From: Porphyra umbilicalis
Taxonomy: Eukaryota > Rhodophyta > Bangiophyceae > Bangiales > Bangiaceae
Length of the DNA stretch: 64,000 bases
Reading direction: 5' to 3'
Assembly: GCA_002049455.2 (NCBI GenBank)
Contig: KV918764.1
Span: 124,001-188,000, forward strand
A program made the position numbers and the translations under genes. Of the stretch, positions 52,830-63,940 are shown piece after piece (positions within the stretch are counted from its first letter, which is position 1; each line of letters begins with the position of its first letter). Under the pieces are notes generated by a model. The model was not told the DNA's origin and searched no databases. It saw nothing but the letters and a program-made list of their open reading frames with translations.

Positions 52830-54850
52830 CCTATTTCAAACTGGTCGGCGGAGATGCGGCCGCGACGGCAAGGGCAGCTTCCGAGACCGCCTGTGGCGCG
52901 TCACCAGCAACGAGAGACGCGTTCAACGCCCACCGAGCGGCGGGGGGGGGGGGACACCCAGGGTGGCGGCGAGGCGGCGCCCGCCGCGGGCTTCCACTAA
53001 ATGCGCTACCGCCGCCGCCGGACGCGGAAATGGTGACCGGCGGTCGCAGCGCGTCCGCCGGCGCGCCCCGGAAAGTGCTGAGGACGACCCGGTCGCCCGC
53101 GGCCATGAGCAGAGCGCCCCCCCCGCTGCGTCGGCCACAACCCCTGCCACGTCAGCGAGTAAAACCTTTACGCCTAGTCCACCGCCATAGGCTCCCCAAT
53201 GCGTCCCAATAGACAAGCGCGCACCAGGGGGAAAACTGGGAACGGGTCCCCCGCAACACCCGTCGGGGCGGGCTCATGGCGCCGGCACCACCGCCGCGCC
53301 CACGCTATCACCCGCGACCGCATTCAGCGTGTACTACCGCACGGCAGCCACCCCGTCGTAGTCGCCGTCCCCCTCCCGGCAGCGCGGTGCCAAGCGCCCG
53401 CGCCCCCCGCGCCCCCCCCCCAGGCGCTGTATCACTTGCCCTCAAAAGCACAAGCGCCGCCGCCGGCGCCTCATACGCGTCGCGCGACAGGGTCACTGAT
53501 CGCATGGCGCCTGTCGAAAGGGAGGCGAGGCGGACCACGCCGGTGGTTTTGAGCGACACGGCGCAGACGGCGCCTGACGTGACGAGACGTGCATCCGTCA
53601 CATAGACCACCTCGCGCTCCGCGGCACCGCGCCGTCGTCACCAGCCGGGCGGGCGGGGACGTTGACGGCGGCCTCCAGCGGGAGTCCCGGCACCTCGGGC
53701 CATCCGCCGTGGGCGATGCGATGCCACGAGAGCGGCGACGCCGATAGGCCACGACGTCCTCACACATGCAGCCCGCCCGCCGCATCGGCGGTCGTGGTGA
53801 GAGCCGCCGACCTCTGGTCGGCCGCCATTGCAAAGGTAAAGATGGAGGAGGCGGGCCTCGCCGACACCACCGCTCGCAGGTGGGAAAAAAAAGACGAGGC
53901 GGTGGCCGACGCGCCGTCGCCGGTCGGGGCGGCGACGCCCCCGTCTCCAGCACCACCCCCCTGCACTGCGTGCAGCAGCACGTCCGAGCGGAGTTTGAAA
54001 TCATGGATGACGGGGGCGCACCCCGCGAGGCCCCCCTCCGCCCCGTCGTCGTCCGCGTCCCCGCCCGTCGCCGAGCGGTCAGCCCCCCAGACCCGACCTG
54101 TCAGCGCAGAGCTGGTTAATCGTAACGACCGGTAACCGTCCTAGGCTTTCACAAGGAGCAGGCGGCTGGCCGACGTGGCGTCGAGCGTCACCCGCTCCAC
54201 CGAGCCCGGCAGCGCCGTCGGCATGGGTGGGGAGGGGATCCCCCTCCCCCCGTCCGCCCCCCCCAGCGTTGGGGGCATCCTCAACCACCCCGCCGCCTCC
54301 CCCGCTACGGGCACAAGTGAGACTGTGCCGCTGGACAGTAAGGCCGCGACCTCCCCCGCGAGCGGTAGGTAGACGAGCACGGTGGCCGCCGTCGGCCGGC
54401 GGTGCGCGTCGACGGCGGCGCAGAAACGGATCAACGCACTCGCCGTCACCGCGTCGCCGACTGCCGCCGCCACCGCCAACAGAGGCCTCTCGCCCCCCGG
54501 CCCGTGACCGCGTCGACTTCTGTAGGATTGGCGGCGGTGGCGGCGGCGCGGCACGCAGCCACGCCGTCGGGCTCGCATTGACAACCGCCGCGTGGGGCGC
54601 CGTCGTCCATCCGTGCCGGTCCGAAGACAAGGAAAAGAGGAAGAGGGCAGTGGATGAAAGGGGCGCGAGAGGGGGCACTCGCCGCAGCGGTAGAGACGCG
54701 CGGAGAGGCGGCACGGGATGGACAGCGAGGGCGGGGGGGGAGCGGTGGCGGGAAGGTCGAGAGGAGACACCACGTCAGCCACCAACACGCGCGTCGCGCC
54801 GAAGGCAGCGGCCGAGACCCGAGGCAACAGTCCTGGCATTAAGTTAAAAA
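52830..54850 (-). pseudogene. GC-rich cargo of the hAT, decayed unrecognised gene
   Basis: On the minus strand coherent peptide segments appear in different frames in order: ALIRFCAAVDAHRRP and PLAGEVAALLSSGTVSLVPV (about 54440-54290), VERVTLDATSASRLL (54200), VYVTDARLVTSGAVCAVSLK (about 53610-53550), then GVKVLLADVAGVVADAAGG (about 53170). They alternate hydrophobic strands and polar turns, as in a beta-rich extracellular or repeat protein, but no family was recognised. Frame changes between them mean frameshifts or introns. The first 100 bp of the 54854 frame is element subterminal sequence, since the MITE at 37691 has it in non-coding form. Confidence 0.35.
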
Positions 54851-54988
54851 ACACATAAAAAAACGGGAGAACGGCAACTGATTAATCTATGGATTAAATA
54901 TGTATTAAACTGATTTAATTTAATGCATGCATTTTATTGGTGCCATCCCTGCACTACACACAACCCCCCGCACGAACGTTCTACAGTA

Positions 54989-55120
54989 CAGCCGTTCTCT
55001 GAAAAACCTCGCACGCCGACTGTTGCACCACTCTCACAAATCGGCCTCTGCGACCCCGTGAAGGCCGATTTGTAAGAGTGGTGCGACAGTTGGCGTGCGA
55101 GGTTTTTGCGAGAACGGCTG
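54989..55120. mobile_element. 132-bp foldback MITE, copy 1
   Basis: Nearly the whole element is one inverted repeat, with arms of about 60 bp. CAGCCGTTCTC starts the left arm, GAGAACGGCTG ends the right, and the centre reads AAATCGGCC...GGCCGATTT around a short loop. TA flanks both ends (54987-54988, 55121-55122). Copies 2 and 3 at 60103-60234 and 60442-60573 are exactly the same length. Confidence 0.85.
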
Positions 55121-55122
55121 TA

Positions 55123-55283
55123 TTGCAGTCTTCCCGATTCTGGCCGATCCGGACAAGAACAACCTACAGTCCGCACAACTTCTGATTGGTTGAGAGGTCG
55201 TATCCGGCCGGATGGATGGCTGTCGTGCATCTGTTCTGCACAGTTGTTCTTGTCGGGATCGGCCAAAATTGGGGAGACTGCAA
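55123..55283. mobile_element. 161-bp MITE, TTGCWGTCTTCCC family
   Basis: Terminal inverted repeats of about 41 bp start TTGCAGTCTTCCC and TTGCAGTCTCCCC and contain TGGCCGATCC. TA is on both sides; the left TA (55121-55122) is shared with the foldback MITE, so the two abut exactly. Same family as 13612-13783. Confidence 0.8.
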
Positions 55284-55289
55284 TAAAGA

Positions 55290-56440
55290 AAACCGCTCTC
55301 TCAGGCCTCTGAGGCTACCTTTTCGGCAAGTCCAAAAAACGTACGCGCGCGCGACCGCTTCCGCCCCCGTCAACCCGCCTTCACTAACCCGCAAACACCG
55401 CACCTGCCCTCACGTATCTTTTTAGCCACGATCTGCTCCCGCGGACCGCGCGGACGATGAAAGCGTCGCCACCTCGAGCAAACTCGTACAATGGTCGGGC
55501 GGACCTATGCGCTTCTTTCCATAGTCAAGAGACAAGCTGGGGACGTCGACGGACAACGTAGGACGCAAAAAGGCCCGCCCGGGACGTACTTCCGCAACGT
55601 GCACTGGACTGCGGGCGCGTTCGCGAAGATACCCTGGGCTTAATTGGCTAAACTAAGGGAAGCAAGTGTGTCCAGGTAATTCAAGGCCATGTCCAGCCAA
55701 CGGCAGAACGTGCGAGCGGCCTCTGTTTTTCTTTCTCTACTGTCTAGCCGAGGTTACAAGGCTGTACTTGTCAAGATGGCCAAAACTGCGCACGCGTGAA
55801 AATGTGTGTTGAATTTCAATCTGCCGGCCAGCAGATTTTCAAATCGAGCCAAGGACGTGATCCTATTGGTTGTGGGAACGGTCACTTGCGCAACGTTGCC
55901 CGGAAGGGTCCCAGAAGCCATGCCACGTCAACGAACGCCCCGCGATCGTGCACGAATCTCGGTTTCGAGGCCTAGCCGTCTTTGTCCGGGTCGTAGGCGT
56001 CTCTCGAGCGTTCCCCGTCGTGTTTTTTGTTGTAGAATGCTTTCATATGGCGTCTGCAGAGTCCGTATGCAGTTTGTTTGTGGAGCGGGCCGTGAGGCCG
56101 GTGAGCATGAAGCGTTTTGCGTCTTCATTGGTATGACGTACGAGAGATCATCGCAAACGTGTCGCTTACATTGGGTGCTCCCAGCATGAAAAGTGCCACG
56201 ATGGCCAGATGATTTGGTCGAGGGCTTTGACGCGGGCCTGGCGGTGGGCATGATCGCATTGTTTTGGCAGCAAAGGTTGTTAGGTTTGTCGTGTCAGTAG
56301 CAAAGTTGGAAACTGGGGGGCGTGCTCAGGGCGTTCTGGCCCGCGTGCGCGCCGCAGGCATGGCCAAAACTGTGTCTGCACCTGCGTGTGTGTGTTTACT
56401 TTCGGACGCGAACGAAAGTTCGCGTCGGCGGTGGATGCCG
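55290..56440. other. Intergenic, no gene seen
   Basis: Contains the 21-bp terminal motif at 55585-55605 directly followed (55609-55650) by a fragment of the start of the dispersed repeat (GCGTTCGCGAAGATACCCTGG). No coding content recognised. Confidence 0.4.
55585..55605 (+). repeat. Dispersed 21-bp terminal motif, copy 3
   Basis: GTACTTCCGCAACGTGCACT, here not preceded by a GC-rich block but followed immediately by the repeat-start fragment, joining the two ends of the family. Confidence 0.55.
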
Positions 56441-57985
56441 CGGCGCTTTGTTCTTCACCCTTGTGGAGGAGGCGCCGCCCGCCACGCCCGCCGCGGCGGC
56501 GCGGCCGCCCCCCTTCCCCCCGCCCCCACCTCCGACGCCGCCCACCGCCCCCCCCGCCATCACCACCGCCACCGGCCGTCGATGACTCAAGAGTCGCGAG
56601 CGGCGGCGCCTCTGCCGCCTCCACCCACGCCGGCGACGGGGGTGGCGTCGGCGTTGCCGCCGGCGGTGCACCCTCCCGCCCCCCCCCCCGCCGCCCTGCG
56701 GCTGCGGCAAGCGGTGGCAGTGCGTCTCGCCGCGTCGGCCGCCGCCGCGGCGGCGGCTCTGAGGGTCGACGGAGCCGCGGTGATGTGACCATCGTGGGCG
56801 GGGACGGTGAGGTCACGGTCGGGGGGATGGCCGCTGCGGTCGCCGTCGCACGCGCGGGTCGGCGTCGGGTGGCACGCGGACCGGGTGCGCGGGGCGGGCG
56901 GCGGCGACGCGGCCGCCGTCGGCCACACCCGCCGCTGTGGCTGGTGGCGACGACTGGCGCGCGGCGCTCGCCCGCCAGCGTCGGCGGCGCCAATTACAGG
57001 GCGGCATGCGGCGCCGCGGCAGGCGGTCACTGGGAGGGGGGGTCGTGGGGGGGGGGGCGCCCCCCAGCCCTTACGCGTGGCGGCAGCGGCGCATCTGCCC
57101 GTGGAGGCGGCGCGTCGTCTGGCACGGGCGCGCGGACGACGGCGCGCGCGACCTGCCGCCGGTGGCGGGCGCCGCCGCCGCCGCGGCCGCCGGTCGGTGG
57201 TCACTGGCTGGCTACGGCGCGGCTGCTGGTGCCGCCGCCGACGCCGCCGCCGACGCAGCGCGCAGCGTGTCTTTCCCGTGTGTAGCTGGGCGGCCACGGC
57301 CGCGCCACAGGAGGGGGCGGAGTCGGACACGCGCAGCGCACCTGCGGCAACGTGCGCGGCGGTGGCGCCGCGCGCGTCGTCCGGTGGCACGGCGCGCTGC
57401 GGCCGCTCACCCTCGGGCGTCGCGTCGTCGTCTGTGGGGGCGGTGCAATCCGTACCCCCTACCCTCTCGCCCCTTAATCTCCCCTTCCCCCCCGCACCGC
57501 GAGTGGCTCTGCATCGGCGGCGGCGGCGGCGCCATCGCTGCCGCCGTCACTGCCACCGTGGCGGCCGCCGGCACCGCCGCACTGCGGCGGCGGCGGTGCG
57601 GGGCACGGCAACAGCCGCGTCGGACGGCGGGCGGTCGGGCGTCCGCGGTCCCGGGGTGTCGAGCGCTTGTCGTTTCTCTGTGGCGCTTGCCTTGCCCAGG
57701 CGTTTTGGAGGTGCATGCTCCGCGGCTGTTCGTTGCGCTTCGTGCCTTCTTAAATGGCTTAGCTCTTTTAGCCGTCATTGCCCCGTGATCGACGTCCTAA
57801 GCGTCCATCACGGCAAAACAATGCTCGTAGTCACTCGGGTGGCCACCCCCAGCCCCCCTCCGAGGCAATCAGACTGCCGGAGGACACGCTGCGGGAGAGT
57901 ACATCGGCCTCCCCCACCCCACTTAAGATCGGCAGCTGACCGGCGGCAGCGTCGCCCGTGGTGGCCGCTGCCACAAGAATTGGGC

Positions 57986-58027
<42 letters not shown>

Positions 58028-58680
58028 ACCACCGACACGTCCCCGAGTTGAGCTACGCTGCGGAGTGGCAAGGGTGGCGAGTGCGTGCGCGGCGGCGCGG
58101 GTGGGGGTGGCGGTGTGCGGCGGCTGCAAGGGGTTGCGGCAGCCACCATAGCGGCTGCGGCCGCCGCCGGCACCTGGGGTGCGCGGCTTCCGCGCGGCCG
58201 TCGTGGGTGTCGGCCGCCGCCGCAGCCGCCCCCAAAGCTTGGCGCGCGGTGCTAACGGATCTGCCGCTGGGGGGCGCCGTCGGCAGTGCTGCCGGCTAGG
58301 TAGCGGATGGCGGCGCGCGGCGCGCGGCAGGGTCGGGGGGAGGGGGGGGGGGGGTGTCGCCTGTGTGCGTGCCGGCGGCGGTGCCGCTGTCAGTGGCGGC
58401 GGGGAAACGGCTGATGCCCGTGACCGCGGCGGTCGCGGCCCTGCGGCCACCCCGCGGCAGACCGGCCGAAGGTAGCGGTCGCCGCAGCCAAGACACATCT
58501 CATTGGTTGCCCGCTGGCCGGCAGCGGCCCGGCGGGCGGCGGGCGCCGTCGCCACCGCCGCCGCCGTGTCACCACCGCAGCACTGTCGCCGCCGTTACCG
58601 CCGCCGGACTGGCCGTGGCGCCCTCGGCCCCCCCTTGAAGGGGGGCGCGCTCCGCAGGTCGCCCAGTCCGCCTTGGAAAC
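56440..58680. other. GC-rich low-complexity block
   Basis: Long frames on both strands with Ala/Arg/Pro/Gly bias, none recognised. Plus-strand segments such as LRLRQAVAVRLAASAAAAAA (about 56690-56750) and a poly-Ala run at 57975-58040 show codon-level repeats only. The 21-bp terminal motif is at 59274-59294, downstream in the same orientation as for the other blocks. Confidence 0.45.
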
Positions 58681-58689
58681 AACTAGCGT

Positions 58690-60100
58690 ACAGCCAAGTT
58701 CCCCCCCCCCCCCCCCTCCCCACGCGCTCCCACCACCACCTTCGTCCTCATCTATCAGCTCACGAACTGTACCTTGGCAACCACCATGTCCACCAAGGCC
58801 CTTCCCCGCTCCCCCACTCAGCGCCCCACGTCTGCGACATTGAGACCCAGTCTGACAGCCCCGACAAATGCCCGCTCGACCGAGAGACAAAACTGGGCGG
58901 CTCCGCGTCAGAATCGCTCTCCCGCTTGCCGCGACCGCTCGGCCCGCACCGTTCAAATTCAAACGACCTCCCACGAACGACCCCCTCTCCAGCACTCCCA
59001 CCTTGCCCAGGCACCAAGTATACGAAACTTACGACCCCAGACCCGCTCCACGACGGCGTAAACGCACCACCCCCCCTCAAAGGTGTCTTCAACCGGAAAC
59101 TGAAGCGACAACCACGTCCGCGTTCCGTGCCGTCGATGAAGATGAGCACAGCCTCCGCTACTTGGCACACAACCCGGCGGACGTGCACTGACACTTCCCT
59201 TCGCGAAGAAACGGAGCGCAGAGGTGACCTCCGTCCACAAGAGGCGAGCAAAGTGTCCCACGGGGGGTTTAGAAGTACTCCTGCAACGTGCACTAGAAGA
59301 AAAATATTAAAAAGATGGTCACCCGTTGTATTCCGGGTATGTATATTTAGTACCCTTGACCTAAAGGCCAGGGAAAAAGGCAACTTATTCTTCAACGTGC
59401 GGGTGTGTGTAGTACTGTGAATCGACAGATTCTCGACTGTCAGTCTTGGTGTCAACCTCGCGCACGGCGTGATGGGGGGCCCTTGGCAGTGGCCAATGAC
59501 GGGCCGCGGCGGTGTGGTGGGACCGCGCGCGGCACCTGATTGGCTGGATGGGCGCCGCCGGTGGTGGATCGGGCGGCGCCACGTTGCGATATCGACGTGT
59601 TCTTACGGGCCGATCTTTACTGGTAGGACCCGCTTTCGTCTTGATGTTTGACCCGGCGCCTACGTATCGGCGCCGGAGGGCCCTAACCGCTGTTAGAGCG
59701 GCGGGGCTTTGATTTGTTTTGGGCCCCGGGGCGCGCGGACGCGTGCGCCCTGTGGGGGCCTGCGTGGGCACCCGTCTGCGGACCTCTGATCCCACTTCGG
59801 GGACGCCTGGAGGGGGGGTGGGACCGTGTGGGTGGCCGCGCGAGGGCAGATAAGAAGGGCCGCCGGCACCGTCTGGCGGGCGGCGGACCCGGATCATCAG
59901 ACGTAGCATCCGTAAAAGCACCACCCCAGGTAGGGGTGTTGCTTGGCGGACGGCTACGTCGCCCGTTCCTGTTTTCGGCTTTCGTGTCTACGCTTCACGT
60001 CGCTGATTTTTCCACAAGTACCCTGTACTAAAGTCCAGGGAACTAAAGTCCACGGAATTGACGTCGGACCAACAGACTTACGAGTGTTCGAAGTTTTCTC
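58690..60100. other. Unassigned sequence with terminal motif copy 4
   Basis: No recognisable gene. The 21-bp motif copy 4 (59274-59294, GTACTCCTGCAACGTGCACT) lies here. Minus-strand frame 58760-59455 has no family features. Confidence 0.35.
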
Positions 60101-60102
60101 TA

Positions 60103-60234
60103 CAGCCGTTTTCCTAAAAATCCAGCTCTCCGACAGTTGCAACAGAGTTCCAAATCGGCCTCTACGACCCCGCAGAGGCCGAGTTGGAACTCTTTTGCAA
60201 CAGTTGGAGTGCGGGATTTTTCGGCGAACGGCTG
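60103..60234. mobile_element. 132-bp foldback MITE, copy 2
   Basis: CAGCCGTTTTC...GGCGAACGGCTG arms with TA flanks. It shares AAATCGGCCTCT and the GACCCCG loop with copy 1. Confidence 0.8.
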
Positions 60235-60441
60235 TAGTTCCATAGTTGTATGAAACCCCCCCCCAAGCCCGAGTCTCAACATGAAGGAGAAGAACGCAAG
60301 CACTTGACTATCAGCTCTTGACACTTGGTCAGAATGGCGTGAAGGTACTGTAGCTGCGTAGAACAGATCTCTATGAGCTCAGTTTAACGATGTGTCCACC
60401 TCAAGAACGCCGTTTGCTCAAACAGTGAAGTTTTTATCGTA

Positions 60442-60573
60442 CAACCGTTCTCCAAACAATCCCGCACTGCAACTGTCCCAAAACTGTTCCGAATCGGCTT
60501 CTGCGGGGTCGTGAAGGCCGATCAAGAACTCTTTTGAAACAGTTGGTGTCCGGGATGTTTGGGAGAACGGCTG
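60442..60573. mobile_element. 132-bp foldback MITE, copy 3
   Basis: CAACCGTTCTCC...GGGAGAACGGCTG arms with TA flanks. Arms more diverged than in copy 1. Confidence 0.75.
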
Positions 60574-60628
60574 TAATGCGCCGCATATGACGAGCTGCAA
60601 GTGCTCCTACGAAAAAACCCGCCGGTGT

Positions 60629-62480
60629 TCAGAGAAAAATTGACGGGAACAAAGCCGCAGGAAATACGATGCACTGGAGCTGCAGACAACCCCCCCGCTC
60701 GCGCCGTGCTGCGTCACGACTGCCTCTGCGCCGGCACCCACTCACGCGCCTCCTCCTCTGATGACACGTCACCGCCAAGGCTCGGCGTTGGCTCTTCACC
60801 GCGGCGGCCCCACCACGTCGGCGTCTACCACGCGCCAACGTGTACCACGCGGCGGCAGCAGCGGGCGCCGTTCCGACGAGCACTACCACGACAATGCTCG
60901 TCAACCTCCCTGCGGACAACCCCCGCCCATCCCCCGCGCCCCCGCCCTGGTTGGCCACCAACAAACACGTGCAGACTGCGCAGCACCACCCATCACAGTC
61001 GTCGCCCGCGTCGCTCAGGTCACAAAATGAGCGGCGGGACGGGTTAGGGATGGCCGCGTACGCGAGGCGCACCGCCTTCTCCGCCGGCGGGGTGCAACTC
61101 GACGGGGGCGGGTTGATGCGATTGCCCGCTGCCGCCGTTGGCGCCGACGGCGCGACACACCCCACGCCGGCGGGCAGCGGGAGCACGCTCCCCTGGGGCA
61201 CCTACCACACTTACGCGGCGGGGCGGTCGCACGGGGCGGCCACCCAGCTGCCGACGATGCCGGGGCGGTCGACCACTTCGCACTCGCCCGCGCTGTTCCG
61301 TGGCTGCGCCCTGCCCCGCCAGAAGCGCGTGTAGGCGACGGGGGCGGGCGGCTAGGCGCCGAAGGCATCCTACACTCACGTGCAGTCGGGGGTGCGGCTC
61401 GCCCCCAACCACCTCCCCTCCGCGCAAAGCACCGCCGCGAGCGTCGCCGCGTCTAGGTCGTCCTGCACTGTCGCCAGCCGCTATGTGTCGTTGGGCGTGC
61501 GCGCCGCACAGGCGGTGGCCGCGTCGGGCCGCCGCAGCGCCGACGACGAGTTAAAGACGGCGAACGACAGGATGCGGTCGCCCGCGTCGCGCACCGCGTC
61601 GGTCGTGTAGCAAGTCAAGTTGTTGCTTGACGTCTTGGCGCACGCGCCCGACGCGCTGGCCTCTGCGTGGAGCCGCTGCTGCGCGCACGAGTGGAGGGCG
61701 AAGAGCAGGCACGTGGCTTTTTTTGGGGCGAGTTTCGCGAGCAGCGTGTCGGCCGACGCGAGGCGGCGCCGTAGTCCGGCCACACGGATATCCACGCTTG
61801 CCATCGCGAGCAGCGCCCCGCCGTCGCTGTAGATGGAGAGGGCGGCAGTATTGAGGTCCCCAAACCCAACGTCGTCCTCGTACTTTTCCGAGAAGAAAAC
61901 CGACAAGGCATTGGCCAACGTAAGATGGCGGGCGGTGGACAGCTAGCAGGTGGCGGGGCCTGCGGCGCTGACCACATTGCCCGCCGATGCGGCCATGGGG
62001 ACGGTGAGGCGCGGTGTGGACGTCTGGCAGATGCACGTGAGCTCCCGAACGACGGCGTCGTCGACATTGCCAACGGTGAGCGCCATGACGGTCACAGGCG
62101 ACCCGTTGAGGCTGAACTCGAGGAAACCAAGCCTCGCGCGCACCGCCGCGAGTGTGCTGGTCGTGCACGTACACCGTCCGTCGCTTTTTGATACGCACTT
62201 GGTCAACACGCACGCGTCGTGAGTGCTCGTCAACAAAATGAGCACGCGCGTGCGGTTGGTCGTCTGCCCCCGCGCGGCGCCCTCCTCAACCAACTGCGCC
62301 ACCGCGTCGACTGCGGGGGCCAAGATGGCGCCCCCCCCCCCCCGCAAAAACGGCGGCCACTTGCTCGGTGAGGAGCTGTACCGTCGCTCGCTTGTACGGC
62401 GCGAGCGCGTCCAAGCCGCCGAATACCTCTGCACCCCGTTCACCTCCCAGACCGGCGCTCTTTCCAAACGTGCCACACAA
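60629..62480 (-). pseudogene. vWA-Cache membrane protein pseudogene (alpha2delta/CACHD1-like)
   Basis: One minus-strand frame stays coherent from 62476 to 60629 despite about seven in-frame stops. First comes a von Willebrand A-like region: RTRVLILLTSTHDAC, then VTVMALTVGNVDDAVVRELT. After a TAG near 61944 it continues as a Cache-like domain (FFSEKYEDDVGFG, then ALSIYSDGGALLAMASVDI), the same order as in calcium-channel alpha2delta and CACHD1-type proteins. Cysteine-rich sequence follows, and near 60860 a hydrophobic segment (SIVVVVLVGTAPAAAAA) ends in RGRRRR, a typical single membrane anchor. Stops: TAG at about 61944 and 61481, then five (TGA, TAG, TAG, TAA, TAG) between 61380 and 61205. 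The N-terminus is offset by a C14 run at 62331-62344 and cut by the dispersed repeat near 62480, so the metal-site motif is missing. Confidence 0.6.
62331..62344. other. Poly-C run at frame change
   Basis: The C14 tract coincides with a frame change in the vWA-Cache pseudogene, where frame 62675-62286 reads KRATVQLLTEQVAAVFAGGG up to it. It may be a real slippage mutation or a sequencing error. Confidence 0.6.
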
Positions 62481-62489
62481 AGTCGTTTC

Positions 62490-63300
62490 GCTATGGGTCA
62501 GCACCAAACCTGGAACATCACCGCTCCAGCGCCACTCCCCAGCCAACTTTATGGCAAACAAACCAACGTTCACCACTAAACTCACGCCACACACCCGCCC
62601 AGATATGCACCGCCAACCTTTGAAGCCCCATCCTCTTGGCCCGATTCTGTAGCGGCGGACTGTACCGTTTGGCACACACCCCTACCATCCACTGCCAGAG
62701 GTACGCCCGCGAAACCACCGTTCGACGCTATGACACCCGCGGTCCGCCCAACCTCCACAAAGCCACAAATCCACACGTCCGCCATACTGTGCCCTGCTTC
62801 CCCACCTCTGCAATATTCTTGTGAAGTTTTGCACCCTTCCGGCATCTTGCGCCAGAGTTATGGTCGTCGCCGCACCCCAAACCTCAATCTTAGAATTCCC
62901 CACCCTAACCACCCTAACGTTCCCCAACCTACTGTCAGTGTCAACTCGAACATTCCCCAATTGGAAACGCTCTTTCGCCATCCCACCTCACCTCGCCCCA
63001 ACAGCTTCTCTGCTCAGACACGCAGAGCATATCCTAGGCCATTTGTACCCGCCTTGTCCGGTTCTGAGCTGAAACGTGCGTTTCACATCATCCTGGTACA
63101 CCTTTCCCGTTTTGAAATATATCGCACGGGCTCGTGTAGCTTTGATTTTCCATCGCTCTTTCCACGCTCGCCCACACGTCAAACCGAAACCCAGCCGGAC
63201 TCATCCGCATTTACCTTCATTGCGCGCCAGGCATGCGAGGCTTCAACTGAATCCGACATGGCGCTCCCAAGATACACCTCCGAATTCCAATATTGCGTTT
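62490..63300. repeat. Dispersed repeat, third copy
   Basis: Same block order as 33880-34690: CCCCAGCCAACTT, GGCATCTTGCGCCAGAGTTA, CAGTGTCAACTCGAACATTC and GGTTCTGAGCTGAAACGTGC. It interrupts the vWA-Cache pseudogene at its 5' side. Confidence 0.75.
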
Positions 63301-63940
63301 CAAGTCACTTGAACGCCCCACACCGCCCAACCTTTGCTGACTTGGGCCACCTGCGCCATATTTCCAGCATGCATGCCAGACGTCGACCAAAACTGCATAG
63401 TTTGAAGGACGTTGACCGTCTGGGTCCAGAGATACTGTTTCGAATCCAAATATTGGGTTTCAATTCACTTGAACGCCCCACACCGCCCAACCTTTGCTGA
63501 CTTGGGCCACCTGCGCCATATTGCCAGCATGTCCGCTCGATGTCGACCAGAACTGCATAGTTTGAAGGACGTTGACCGTCTGGGTCCAGAGATACTGTTT
63601 CGAATCCAAATATTGGGTTTCAATTCACTTGAACGCCCCACACCGCCCAACCTTTGCTGATTTGGGCCACCTGCGCCATATTGCCAGCATGCCCGCTCGA
63701 CTTCGACCGGAACTGCATAGTTTGAAGGACGTTGACCGTCTGGGTCCAGAGATACTGTTTCGAATCGAAATATTGGGTTTCAATTCACTTGAACGCCCCA
63801 CACCGCCCAGCCTTTGCTGACTTGGGCCACCTGCGCCATATTGCCAGCATGTCCGCTCGATGTCGACCAGAACTGCATAGTTTGAAGGACGTTGACCTTC
63901 TGGGTCCAGAGATACTTCTCCGAATCAGAATCATGCAGGA
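63240..63940. repeat. 160-bp satellite array, more than 4 units
   Basis: GAACGCCCCACACCGCCCA recurs at 63311, 63471, 63631 and 63791, exactly 160 bp apart and nearly identical. The array ends at about 63940 and is followed by the flank also found at 34970-35050. Repeated 82-codon frames here are artefacts of the array. Confidence 0.9.

Larger units (their letters stand above)
50184..54951 (+). mobile_element. Complete hAT DNA transposon with GC-rich cargo
   Basis: Ends CAGGGATGG...CCATCCCTG form a perfect 9-bp terminal inverted repeat. The 8-bp target duplication CACTACAC is perfect on both sides (50176-50183 and 54952-54959), the hAT hallmark. AT-rich subterminal regions contain repeated ATAGATTAATC. 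The left half carries an intact transposase. The right 2 kb (52830-54850) is a GC-rich stretch unrelated to transposition. The MITE at 37691-38246 is a deleted relative. Confidence 0.97.

Noticed and set aside
58760-59455. 231-codon minus-strand ORF
   Set aside because: No recognisable domain. It spans the repeat terminal motif at 59274, so it is unlikely to be a host gene.
63412-63820. Repeated 82-codon ORFs
   Set aside because: Exact 160-bp periodicity shows they come from the satellite array.
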